From: Cyanobacteria bacterium FACHB-471
Lineage (GTDB): Bacteria > Cyanobacteriota > Cyanobacteriia > Elainellales > Elainellaceae
Assembly (NCBI GenBank): GCA_014695345.1
Contig: JACJOC010000020.1
Span: forward strand, 186,001 to 250,000
Length of the DNA stretch: 64,000 nucleotides
Reading direction: 5' to 3'
The position numbers were made by a program, and so were the translations under genes. The notes under the pieces were generated by a model. The model was not told the DNA's origin, ran no database searches, and saw nothing but the letters and a program-made list of their open reading frames with translations. Of the stretch, positions 57,493-63,933 are shown in pieces (within the stretch, counting starts at the first letter, position 1; every line of letters begins with the position of its first letter).

Positions 57493-58155
57493 ATGAGCAG
57501 CTCACAACAATTAGTTCAGTGCCCACACTGTTCTTGTTCAGTACGTTCTAGTCGATTGAAGAATCATCTTAAAAAGAATCACCATGACCAAATTAAAAAG
57601 AATCATTACAGTAAAAAGTTTAATTTGAATGACAAAAAACCTTTAGAGAGAGTTGATAAAGCATCTAACTCTTCGGAGACGAAAAAGTTTAAGAGAATTG
57701 AAAGTTTGATTAATTCTTGGTTAAGGATTAAAAAAGAGCATCTCTATAACCCCGATAGAGTAAGAATCCTAACTGTCATGGCTCTTGAAAACTTCATGGG
57801 CTATAGTCCTGAAGAAACTAACAAATTCTATGATGGCAGGATTCAAAGAGATCAGTACGATATGGAGGCTGAACGTCTTAAAGTTACCTATAATCAAATG
57901 ATAGTTCACCTAAATCAAACTTTAATTCGTCATAGTAAGCATTACATCGATCAGAAGACTAGAGACCAATTTTACTATGAGAAAGATTCTGGTGAACAAG
58001 CAGATTGGTATATCTGTAACAGCGTAGATCCTATGGATGGAAGCAAATATATTGGATATCATCGACGTGAATATGAGGATAGCCGCTTTGGTTCTTTCCC
58101 AGTGCATGATGACTACAGTGAGGAATCATGGGCAGATGATAATCCCTGGGAGTAA
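57493..58155 (+). CDS. C2H2-like zinc-finger protein of unknown function
   Basis: This 220-residue protein is unlike known prokaryotic families in my experience. The N-terminus has a C2H2-like pattern: C10-x2-C13 then H25-x4-H30 (also H31), within a basic stretch (SVRSSRLKNHLKKNHHDQIK). The middle is helical and basic, and the C-terminus is acidic (HDDYSEESWADDNPWE). Codon use is AT-rich compared with the genes to the left, consistent with acquisition. It could be a nucleic-acid-binding protein. It is the first gene of the accessory island and is apparently intact. Confidence 0.6.
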   Translation: MSSSQQLVQCPHCSCSVRSSRLKNHLKKNHHDQIKKNHYSKKFNLNDKKPLERVDKASNSSETKKFKRIESLINSWLRIKKEHLYNPDRVRILTVMALENFMGYSPEETNKFYDGRIQRDQYDMEAERLKVTYNQMIVHLNQTLIRHSKHYIDQKTRDQFYYEKDSGEQADWYICNSVDPMDGSKYIGYHRREYEDSRFGSFPVHDDYSEESWADDNPWE

Positions 58156-58229
58156 AGTCTTCTGTTCAGGCAAAAATGAGTAAACACACTACCTGAAGCT
58201 TCTAGTGCAGCAGATTGATAAAAGTTAAA

Positions 58230-58307
58230 AGTGCGATCGCCATCTTGTAGGGCGCGTTATGACGCACCTTGGATTGTGCATAGCTGCAACCAGAGCAATC
58301 GTTAAAC
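58230..58307 (+). repeat. Short dispersed repeat, family R1, copy a
   Basis: The string GTGCGATCGCCATCTTGTAG (58231-58250) followed by GCGTTATGACGCACC and, later, CAATCGTTAAAC recurs at 59821-59894 in the same orientation. The centre resembles the GTAGGGTGCGTT repeat common in cyanobacterial genomes. It lies just upstream of the mazEF-like module. Confidence 0.65.
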
Positions 58308-58316
58308 TGCCTAGAT

Positions 58317-58322
58317 TATAAT
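58317..58322 (+). promoter_or_regulatory. Candidate -10 element of the mazEF-like operon
   Basis: TATAAT lies 31 bases before the antitoxin start, with an AGAGAGG ribosome-binding site seven bases before the ATG. No good -35 hexamer is seen at the usual distance, so this is tentative. Confidence 0.35.
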
Positions 58323-58352
58323 TTTTCTAGTTTGAGCTATTAGAGAGGTTAA

Positions 58353-58604
58353 ATGCTAGTAAGTGTTGAAGGAGTTTACCGCAATGGTCGTGTAGAACTC
58401 ACAAAAAATCCTAATAATATACCTGAAGGAACTTCGGTAATTATTACTTTTGTCAAATCAAATGAGATTGACCTTGAATCTCAAGGAATCGACAAAGAGC
58501 AAGCTAAGCTTCTGCGAGCAAAGCTTGCTGCCTTTTCTGAGGATTGGGATAGTCCTAAAATGGGTATTTATGACGACTACGATGCAGCCAAAGCCAACCT
58601 TTGA
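58353..58604 (+). CDS. Antitoxin of a MazF-type module
   Basis: This 83-residue protein begins MLVSVEGVYRNGRVELTKNP, a SpoVT/AbrB- or DUF104-like beta fold, and ends in a helical acidic tail (AAFSEDWDSPKMGIYDDYDA) as in toxin-neutralising antitoxins. It overlaps the MazF gene by about 35 bp, the classical antitoxin-toxin arrangement. It appears intact. The antitoxin family is inferred mainly from this pairing. Confidence 0.75.
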   Translation: MLVSVEGVYRNGRVELTKNPNNIPEGTSVIITFVKSNEIDLESQGIDKEQAKLLRAKLAAFSEDWDSPKMGIYDDYDAAKANL

Positions 58605-58939
58605 GCGAGGCGACATTGTTCTTGTACTCTTCCCTAATTCCAATTTGAGTTCTGCTAAAACGCGACCTGCTCTAATCATGCAAGCAGATAACTTACAGAC
58701 GGAACTCCCCCAGATCATCGTTGCTGTGGTTACTAGCCAAATGTTTCGAGCAGGGCATTCCTAGTCGCGTGACTCTTTTGCTGAATTCTCCAGAAGGAAA
58801 ACATTCAGGTTTGCTGACAGATTCAGTCGTGATGACAGATAACTTAGCAACGATAGTGCTTTCAGCAGTTCATCGTGTAATTGGCTCATTACCCATGCAA
58901 AACATTGATGCGGCATTGAAACATACACTGGGGTTGTAG
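58570..58939 (+). pseudogene. Frameshifted MazF/PemK-like toxin
   Basis: The first part (MQPKPTFERGDIVLVLFPNS, AKTRPALIMQADN, IIVAVVTSQMFRAGH) is a MazF endoribonuclease N-terminus and ends at a stop near 58762. The remainder continues in the +1 frame as PSRVTLLLNSPEGKHSGLLT and then DSVVMTDNLATIVLSAVHRV. Removing one T at about 58759 (GGGCATTCCTAG to GGGCATCCTAG) restores RAGHPSRVT and the whole protein. MazF degrades RNA. If the shift is real, the toxin is broken while its antitoxin remains. The start may be the ATG at 58570 or 58582. Confidence 0.85.
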
Positions 58940-59088
58940 TGCGATCGCCAACCCTTTAGGCCACGTTAATTCAGTCGGTTGGAAATGGAAGAACGGATAC
59001 CGTCATTGGAAGTTTGGGAGCGGTGAGGTGAAGAGGTTGAGTGACGAGTTACGCTGCGCTAACGCATTCTGCGAGGTTGGCTTCGCTT
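58938..59088 (+). repeat. MITE-like element, copy A
   Basis: The left end GTGCGATCGCCAACC is matched by a degenerate right end (GGTTGGCTTCGC). The interior shares GAAGAACGGATACCGTCAT, GGTGAGGTGAAG and TTACGCTGCGCTAACGCAT with the element at 61076-61232, in the same order and orientation. It starts within the stop codon of the mazF-like gene. Confidence 0.75.
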
Positions 59089-59159
59089 TGAGTTGGATCT
59101 GTACAGAGAGTTTATCGGTCAGATGCGAATGTTAAGCTTGACCCAGGTACACCAGGAAA

Positions 59160-59366
59160 GTGAGCGCTATGACTTCTATCACAATTGACCTTTCAGATAG
59201 CCAATTCGGAAAGCTACAAGAGTTGGCAGAAGTGTATGGAATTGCGCTCGAAGTTCTATTGAAGGCAAGCTTGGAGGATTGGCTCAGTTCCCAAAAGAGC
59301 GAGTTCGTTGATGCGGCGAATTATGTGCTGACGAAGAATGCTGAACTGTATCGACGTTTAGCCTAA
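59160..59366 (+). CDS. Antitoxin of a Doc-type module
   Basis: This 68-residue small protein (TSITIDLSDSQFGKLQELAE, then VYGIALEVLLKASLEDWLSS) looks like a ribbon-helix-helix or CopG-type antitoxin. Its stop codon overlaps the start of the Doc-like gene by one base (TAATG). Start M1 lies just after TGAGCGCT; the ATG at 59169 is an alternative. It appears intact. The family is assigned by pairing with Doc. Confidence 0.75.
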   Translation: MSAMTSITIDLSDSQFGKLQELAEVYGIALEVLLKASLEDWLSSQKSEFVDAANYVLTKNAELYRRLA

Positions 59367-59748
59367 TGCGCTATTTGACGTTAATTGAAGTGTTAGAACT
59401 CCATCGTAGAGTTATTGACCAGTCTGGTGGAGCATTAGGTATCCGAAATATGAGTTTATTGGAGTCACGATCGCGCAACCCCGAATGACCTTTGGTAGAG
59501 AAGAGTTATACCCAAGTTTGCTTGAGAAAGCAGCAACATTGGGATTTTCTATCATCATGAATCATCCGTTTGTTGATGGAAACAAGCGTACAGGTCATGC
59601 TGCAACGGAGACTTTGATTGTCCTAAATGGAATGGAAATTGACGCTTCTGTGGATGAACAAGAGAGTGTGGTGTTGGCGATCGCATCGGGCAAACTAGGG
59701 CGCGAGGCATTTGTAGAATGGTTACAACAAAACACAACCGCCCGCTAA
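59366..59748 (+). pseudogene. doc: Frameshifted Doc (Fic-fold) toxin
   Basis: The N-terminal frame reads MRYLTLIEVLELHRRVIDQS, GGALGIRNMSLLES, and stops near 59486. The C-terminal part continues in another frame as MTFGREELYPSLLEKAATLG, then the Doc active-site motif HPFVDGNKRTGHAA and the end of the domain. Inserting one G before the C at 59468 restores LLESAIAQPRMTF and also recreates a HIP1 octamer GCGATCGC. The active-site half is intact but separated from the start. Doc phosphorylates EF-Tu. Confidence 0.87.
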
Positions 59749-59820
59749 CAATTCATTGGGGCGGCGACCGAACTTCTGTCTTCATTACAATGATATTAGT
59801 CACTGCTCAAATTAATCGTT

Positions 59821-59943
59821 AGTGCGATCGCCATCTTGTAGCGTCATGACGCACCTGTGATCATATATAGACACAGCCAGATCAATCATTAAACATTCAA
59901 ACATTATGAATTGGTGCGTTTACTTAGCAGCAACGCACCCTAC
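59821..59943 (+). repeat. Short dispersed repeat, family R1, copy c, with GCACCC ends
   Basis: This copy repeats GTGCGATCGCCATCTTGTAG and CATGACGCACC with copy a, and ends with GGTGCGTT..CAACGCACCCTAC, an inverted version of the GTAGGGTGCGTT motif. It lies between the doc pseudogene and the TPR-Arr gene. Confidence 0.6.
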
Positions 59944-60000
59944 TTTTACTAAGGACAAACAGCTAAGTTGATATCACAATAATTAAGAGACAAAATAATT

Positions 60001-60743
60001 ATGGAATTCAATCCAAACAACAATGTTGTCAAACTCTGTCTTCAAGGTATGGGCATGGAAGAAAAAGGCAAACCTGAAGAAGCAAGTAAGCTATTTCTTC
60101 AAGCCTGGAACAAAGCGACAAACGACCTTGAAAGATTTATTTCAGCTCATTATGTAGCCCGACATCAAAAAAATATTTCCGATAAATTAAAATGGCTCGA
60201 AACGGCTTTGAAGTTTGCATTAAAAATAAATAACGACACTGTTAAGAGTGCTTTTCCTTCTCTATATTCAAACATTGCTAAATGCTATGAGGACTTAACG
60301 AACCTAACAAGGCAAAAAAGAATTATCAATTAGCAACTTCGTTTGAGGATAAACCTTCTGACAAAGGACCTTTTTATCATGGGACGAAAGCAGATCTGCA
60401 GGTTGGCGATTTGCTGACAGCGGGGGGCAATTCTAATTACAAACCTGAACTCAAAATGAATCACATTTATTTCACAGCCCTTGTTAATGGGGCGGGACTA
60501 GCTGCTGCATTAGCAAAAGGCGATGGACGTGAACGTGTTTATATCGTTGAACCGACAGGGGGGTTTGAAAATGACCCGAATGTTACAGACAAAAAATTTC
60601 CGGGTAATCCGACACGCTCATATCGCTCCCAAGCACCATTAAAAATCGTTGGCGAAGCAACTGATTGGGTAAGACAAACACCTGAGGAGCTCCAAAAATG
60701 GCGTGAAAAGTTGGCCAATAACAAAGGAGAAATTATTAATTAA
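60001..60743 (+). pseudogene. Frameshifted TPR-Arr (NAD-rifampin ADP-ribosyltransferase) fusion
   Basis: The N-terminal frame (MEFNPNNNVVKLCLQGMGME to NIAKCYEDL) is a TPR-like helical domain that stops near 60333. The C-terminal frame contains the Arr ADP-ribosyltransferase domain: FYHGTKADLQVGDLL, NHIYFTALVNGAGLAAALAK, RVYIVEPTGGFENDPNVTDK, FPGNPTRSYRSQAPLKIVGE. Inserting one A after 60297 restores CYEDLNEPNKAKKNYQLA and joins both domains. Arr enzymes ADP-ribosylate and inactivate rifampicin. The fused architecture is known to me from Bacteroidetes, so horizontal origin is likely. The lesion lies in an A run. Confidence 0.85.
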
Positions 60744-60859
60744 CTTCTGAGATGCCCATATCCTGCTCATAAAACAACGAACCGCCGATCCTATAAGATG
60801 TATCAGCGTAACGCCTCACTTAGTTAAATCAATACCCCTCCTCATCTGGCGACTTCGTT

Positions 60860-61069
60860 TTGGTTCAACCCCGAACTGTCAAACGCGAGGCATTTAAACA
60901 TCGAGACGGATTTGTCATTCTTGAGGATGTGACGATTGGTGTTTGTGATAATTGTGGCAATCGATATTACTCAGCCGCGATTCTTCATGCAGTTCATGCC
61001 GTTGCAACTGGCGCAAAAGCACCTGAGAGAACCGAACAAATTCCGGTTTCTCATTTAGAATCAGCGTAG
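60860..61069 (+). CDS. YgiT-type zinc-finger protein, possibly truncated
   Basis: This short frame (TTG start) carries the second zinc motif VCDNCGNRYYS and the helical tail of YgiT/MqsA-like antitoxins (ILHAVHAVATGAKAPERTEQ). The family normally also has an N-terminal CxxC, absent here. The upstream bases in frame (YPSSSGDFV) hold no Cys, so the N-terminal half of the zinc ribbon may have been lost. No toxin gene is seen next to it. A MITE-like element starts seven bases after the stop. Confidence 0.5.
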   Translation: MVQPRTVKREAFKHRDGFVILEDVTIGVCDNCGNRYYSAAILHAVHAVATGAKAPERTEQIPVSHLESA

Positions 61070-61075
61070 CCAAAG

Positions 61076-61232
61076 CAGTGCGATCGCCAACCTTTTGGGA
61101 TACGTTAATCCAATCGATTGGAGAATGGAAGAACGGATACCGTCATCGTGAAGTTTGGGAGTGGTGAGGTGAAGGGGTTGAGTCATGCGTTACGCTGCGC
61201 TAACGCATCTTACGAGGTTGGCGATCGCACTG
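61076..61232 (+). repeat. MITE-like element with 18-bp perfect terminal inverted repeats
   Basis: CAGTGCGATCGCCAACCT (61076-61093) is the exact reverse complement of AGGTTGGCGATCGCACTG (61215-61232), so a 157-bp element is bounded by perfect 18-bp ends containing HIP1. The interior has no frame and includes the palindromic ATGCGTTACGCTGCGCTAAC. A diverged copy lies at 58938-59088. No target-site duplication was evident. Confidence 0.8.
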
Positions 61233-61306
61233 GATTAAACCAACCACATTTGAGCGCAAGCAGGTGTGGTTGTTAGCATATTCTTAGCAACTAGTTCAAC
61301 AGGTGT

Positions 61307-61510
61307 ATGAAAATCAAAGCGATTATTCATCCAGCAGAAGAAGGTGGTTATTGGGCAGAAGTTCCCGCACTTCCCGGTTGTGTTACTGAAGGGGACACAA
61401 TCGACGAGGTGATAGCAAATTTGAAAGATGCTATTGAAGGCTGGCTCGATGTTGCCAACAGTCGTAATGCAATCGAGTCAACCGATCAAGTTGTTGAAAT
61501 TGCTGTATAA
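61307..61510 (+). CDS. hicB: HicB-family antitoxin
   Basis: This 67-residue protein is a HicB-type partial RNase H fold: MKIKAIIHPAEEGGYWAEVP, ALPGCVTEGDTIDEVIANLK and DAIEGWLDVAN. It begins about 75 bp after the MITE-like element and overlaps hicA by 11 bp. It has no C-terminal DNA-binding extension, so it is the short HicB form. It appears intact. Confidence 0.87.
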   Translation: MKIKAIIHPAEEGGYWAEVPALPGCVTEGDTIDEVIANLKDAIEGWLDVANSRNAIESTDQVVEIAV

Positions 61511-61714
61511 GTCCATTTCTGGCAAGCGGTTGTGCAAGATTGTGGAGCAAAAAGGCTGGGTTTTGCGGAAAATTACTGGCAGTCATCACTTTACGAAAAC
61601 CCTGAAATAGAGCAATTTTTGTCAATCCCCGTTCACCGCAATCAAGATTTGAAAATCGGAACCTTGAGAGCTTTGATGAAAATAGCTCAGCTATCAGAAG
61701 AAGATTTAATTTGA
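61500..61714 (+). pseudogene. hicA: Frameshifted HicA toxin
   Basis: A TTG at 61500 opens (M)LYKSISGKRLCKIVEQKGW, VLRKITGSHHF, with the double-stranded RNA-binding fold and the catalytic His, but the frame stops near 61610. The remaining YENPEIEQFLSIPVHRNQD, LKIGTLRALMKIAQLSEEDL continues in the next frame. Inserting one base in the CACTTTACGAAAACC tract rejoins the protein. HicA is an mRNA interferase. HicB is intact, so the module is antitoxin-only if the shift is real. Confidence 0.83.
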
Positions 61715-62153
61715 GCGTAAATTGTTGAGGTACTCTAAGCGATCGCATAGAACTAATAAGTGCGATCACCCCTCTTCATCCTTCAAACAATCCGCAGCCT
61801 CCTACCTTGACGAGATACCGCTTACTCCGGTATGCTGTCACGCTAAGGTTGTTATTTTTACTCACGGCAACCGCATTACCCTCAAAAACCTAGCGCCGCT
61901 CAAAGCTGTTGCGACCAGCAATGAGCGACTGACCCCCAAACTGTACTAGGCAGTCTGGCGGCTAATGGTGAATTTTAACACTCCCTTAGCCACCCCGACT
62001 TGTCATGTCAAAAAAAGCGTTGCCTATCCTTTAGAACATGAAAGTGACCCTCAACTCACTTTTGGTTCTCTCACTCACCAATGCAACGTGTGAACTAGTG
62101 CGGGGTGGCTAGGTTTTTGGGTTTCCTCAAAAAAACCAAAGGAGACACAACTC
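61715..62153 (+). promoter_or_regulatory. Intergenic region with leader-RNA-like structure
   Basis: No convincing gene is present; a 75-codon frame at 61722-61949 is probably chance. TAGCCACCCCG (61987-61997) and CGGGGTGGCTA (62101-62111) form an 11-bp perfect stem closing a loop of about 100 bases. Next comes GGTTTTTG...CAAAAAAACC at about 62112-62137, and then GGAG 11 bases before the ATG of the next gene. The layout resembles a cis-regulatory leader, but no known riboswitch was recognised. Confidence 0.4.
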
Positions 62154-62399
62154 ATGTTTCACAGTTTTCTAGATCCCAACGCCCCCACCGTTGAGAGAGA
62201 AATTGCTGCACTACAAAATTCTGAGCGCGAACGCTTACGAGTTCTGATCATCGGCTCTCGTGATGGCGTAACCGAAACCATTTACGACCTGCATCGGCGC
62301 GGCTTTGCCGAAGTGGGACTGTGGAGTCCACTATTGCCTGCTCCTAGCTCTGGTGAAGTGATGAGTATTTTGACCCGCGATCGCCGACCAGGAGAGTAA
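62154..62399 (+). CDS. Conserved cyanobacterial small protein
   Basis: This 81-residue protein (MFHSFLDPNAPTVEREIAAL, RERLRVLIIGSRDGVTETIY, WSPLLPAPSSGEVMSILTRD) looks like a small cyanobacterial family of unknown function. Unlike most neighbours it is intact. Its ribosome-binding site is GGAG, and a candidate leader structure precedes it. Confidence 0.7.
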   Translation: MFHSFLDPNAPTVEREIAALQNSERERLRVLIIGSRDGVTETIYDLHRRGFAEVGLWSPLLPAPSSGEVMSILTRDRRPGE

Positions 62400-62471
62400 G
62401 AAAAAGGGATAATGAGAGGGGCGATCGCCCCTCTCGCCTCACCAAGCTTTAGTGCGATCGCATTACTGTAG

Positions 62472-62525
62472 GGTGCGTTCCCAAATACGACGACTACTCC
62501 ACCAATAAATGCCCAGGAACGCACC
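62472..62525. repeat. GTAGGGTGCGTT-type repeat with perfect inner inverted repeat
   Basis: GGTGCGTTCC (62472-62481) and GGAACGCACC (62516-62525) are exact complements 34 bases apart, preceded by GTAG and GTGCGATCGC. It belongs to the cyanobacterial GTAGGGTGCGTT family, related to the R1 copies. It lies between the small conserved gene and the RelBE-type module. Confidence 0.6.
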
Positions 62526-62638
62526 TTTTTATGAATTCTTGCAGCAAATCATGGTTCAAGAACACTCGTGCATGAGCGATCGCCGAGAAGTTAGTAGACA
62601 CTGATAAAATTGAAGAAGGGAAAAGTAGGTGGATTCTA

Positions 62639-62878
62639 ATGGCTAAGAATACTGTGAAAGTAGATATTTCATTTGAATCACTGCTGCAAGCAATTTCATC
62701 ACTTGAAATTGCTGAAAAGCATCAGCTCTAGGAACTTTTAGAAGCTGAGTTATTCCCTGACAATGAGGATTCTCCAGAAGATATCGCTGAAATTCAAGCC
62801 GCTCGAGCTGACTACAAATCTGGTAACTACACTACATTTGACCAATACGTAGCACAGCGAGCAAATCAATCGGCATGA
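62639..62878 (+). pseudogene. RelB-like antitoxin with in-frame stop
   Basis: An ATG at 62639 opens MAKNTVKVDISFESLLQAIS, SLEIAEKHQL, then TAG at 62729-62731, and continues in frame as ELLEAELFPDNEDSPEDIAE, IQAARADYKSGNYTTFDQYV to a stop at 62876. A change TGG to TAG is the simplest explanation, since related antitoxins have Trp here. The 3' end overlaps the RelE-like toxin by four bases (ATGA). The toxin gene is intact, which makes the loss of its antitoxin striking. Confidence 0.82.
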
Positions 62879-63135
62879 CTTACACCATAGTCGCGCCTAA
62901 GCCTGTGCAAAAACAGCTAGATGCTTTGCCTAACGACATTTACGAGCGCATTGCTATTAAGATCCAACAACTTGCTGAAGACCTACGTCCTGATGGAGTG
63001 GTCAAAATGAAAGGTGCTAACGATCAGTACCGTATTCGTATTGGTGATTATCGCGTTCGTTATGAAATTGACGATAAAGAGTTAATTATTCTCTTATTAC
63101 AATCCAAACATCAGAGAGATGTTTACAGGGAGTAA
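62875..63135 (+). CDS. RelE/ParE-type toxin
   Basis: This 86-residue toxin (MTYTIVAPKPVQKQLDALPN, RIAIKIQQLAEDLRPDGVVK, YRIRIGDYRVRYEIDDKELI) has the RelE/ParE fold, with basic and Tyr/Arg residues in the RIRIGDYRVRYEI strand pair that form the active face. It is full-length. The ATG overlaps the stop of the upstream antitoxin, whose frame is interrupted by a TAG codon. Expression without antitoxin would be harmful, so it is either silent, weak or neutralised in trans. Confidence 0.87.
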   Translation: MTYTIVAPKPVQKQLDALPNDIYERIAIKIQQLAEDLRPDGVVKMKGANDQYRIRIGDYRVRYEIDDKELIILLLQSKHQRDVYRE

Positions 63136-63190
63136 TAGATTTGGTCTTACTCCTTTCCAGACACACTCAACTTTTAGCTGACAAGTTCTA

Positions 63191-63933
63191 TTAGTCAAGC
63201 AGGTTCTTATACTTGGCAGTTAGTTCTCTCGTGCTCGACGAGGTCGATTTAACAATACTGATATTGATTTCGTTTAAAAACGAATTCATGTATAAAAGAA
63301 CTGCATAGATAAAAACAGTAATGCCTATCATCTCTAAAAGCTCCTCAACAGTTATGATAATTTCTGCTGTAAAGCCTGACCCGTGGCAAATATTTGAGAG
63401 ATGATGTACACAAGCTAACTCAATACCAAGAGCGCCCAAAACAAAAAGGCTACCGGCTATGAAAAACAAACGTTGAATTTTTACAGGAAGACGTAGAAAA
63501 AATTGATGTACGCTAAAACGAAAATAGAGATAAGCACTGAATTTAAGATGTCCCAAGGACCGCTCTGCCAAGATTGTAAGTTTTCGCCTGAATTTTTATT
63601 GATAGTCTCATGAATGCTGAGCAATTCATCGAGAGATAAATATAGAAATAGTATCGATAGAACTCGCCAATGATTAGTAAAGCGGTCATTTTGTCGTCGT
63701 TTAGCTGAAGCAACTAGAAAAAGCAAAATCGAGGCTAGAAAAAGGATGAATGCAGCAAACAAAGTAGGTATGTTGTTTTCATAATCCACATTAAAGAGCC
63801 CTGTTAACCCCCAGAGCCTCCCTTTCCCAAGAAAGTATTTAGCAAATTGTCCAGCAATGCTGATTAAAGCAAGACTAGTTGCTGCAACAGCAAGAATTTG
63901 AGCAACTCGTTTTGGTTGAACTAAAACATTCAT
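63191..63933 (-). pseudogene. Frameshifted multi-spanning membrane protein
   Basis: The upstream part (MNVLVQPKRVAQILAVAATS, LFLYLSLDELLSIHETINK) has about four membrane helices and ends at a stop near 63481. The second part in another frame (LRLPVKIQRLFFIAGSLFVL, ITVEELLEMIGITVFIYAVL) supplies the remaining helices. Adding one T in the TTTTTT run at about 63498 restores YINFFLRLPVKIQR and one protein of about 247 residues. It is probably a conserved cyanobacterial membrane protein of unknown function. Confidence 0.75.

Noticed and set aside
61722-61949. 75-codon plus-strand frame downstream of hicA
   Set aside because: No motif and unusual composition; more likely non-coding remnant or leader region.
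58230-62525. Integron or attC-type cassette array
   Set aside because: TA modules in a row with repeated spacers, and an arr gene, recall integron cassettes, but no integrase gene is present and I did not find paired GTTRRRY and RYYYAAC core sites at the repeat ends. The palindromes look like common cyanobacterial GTGCGTT repeats. Kept only as a cassette-like observation.
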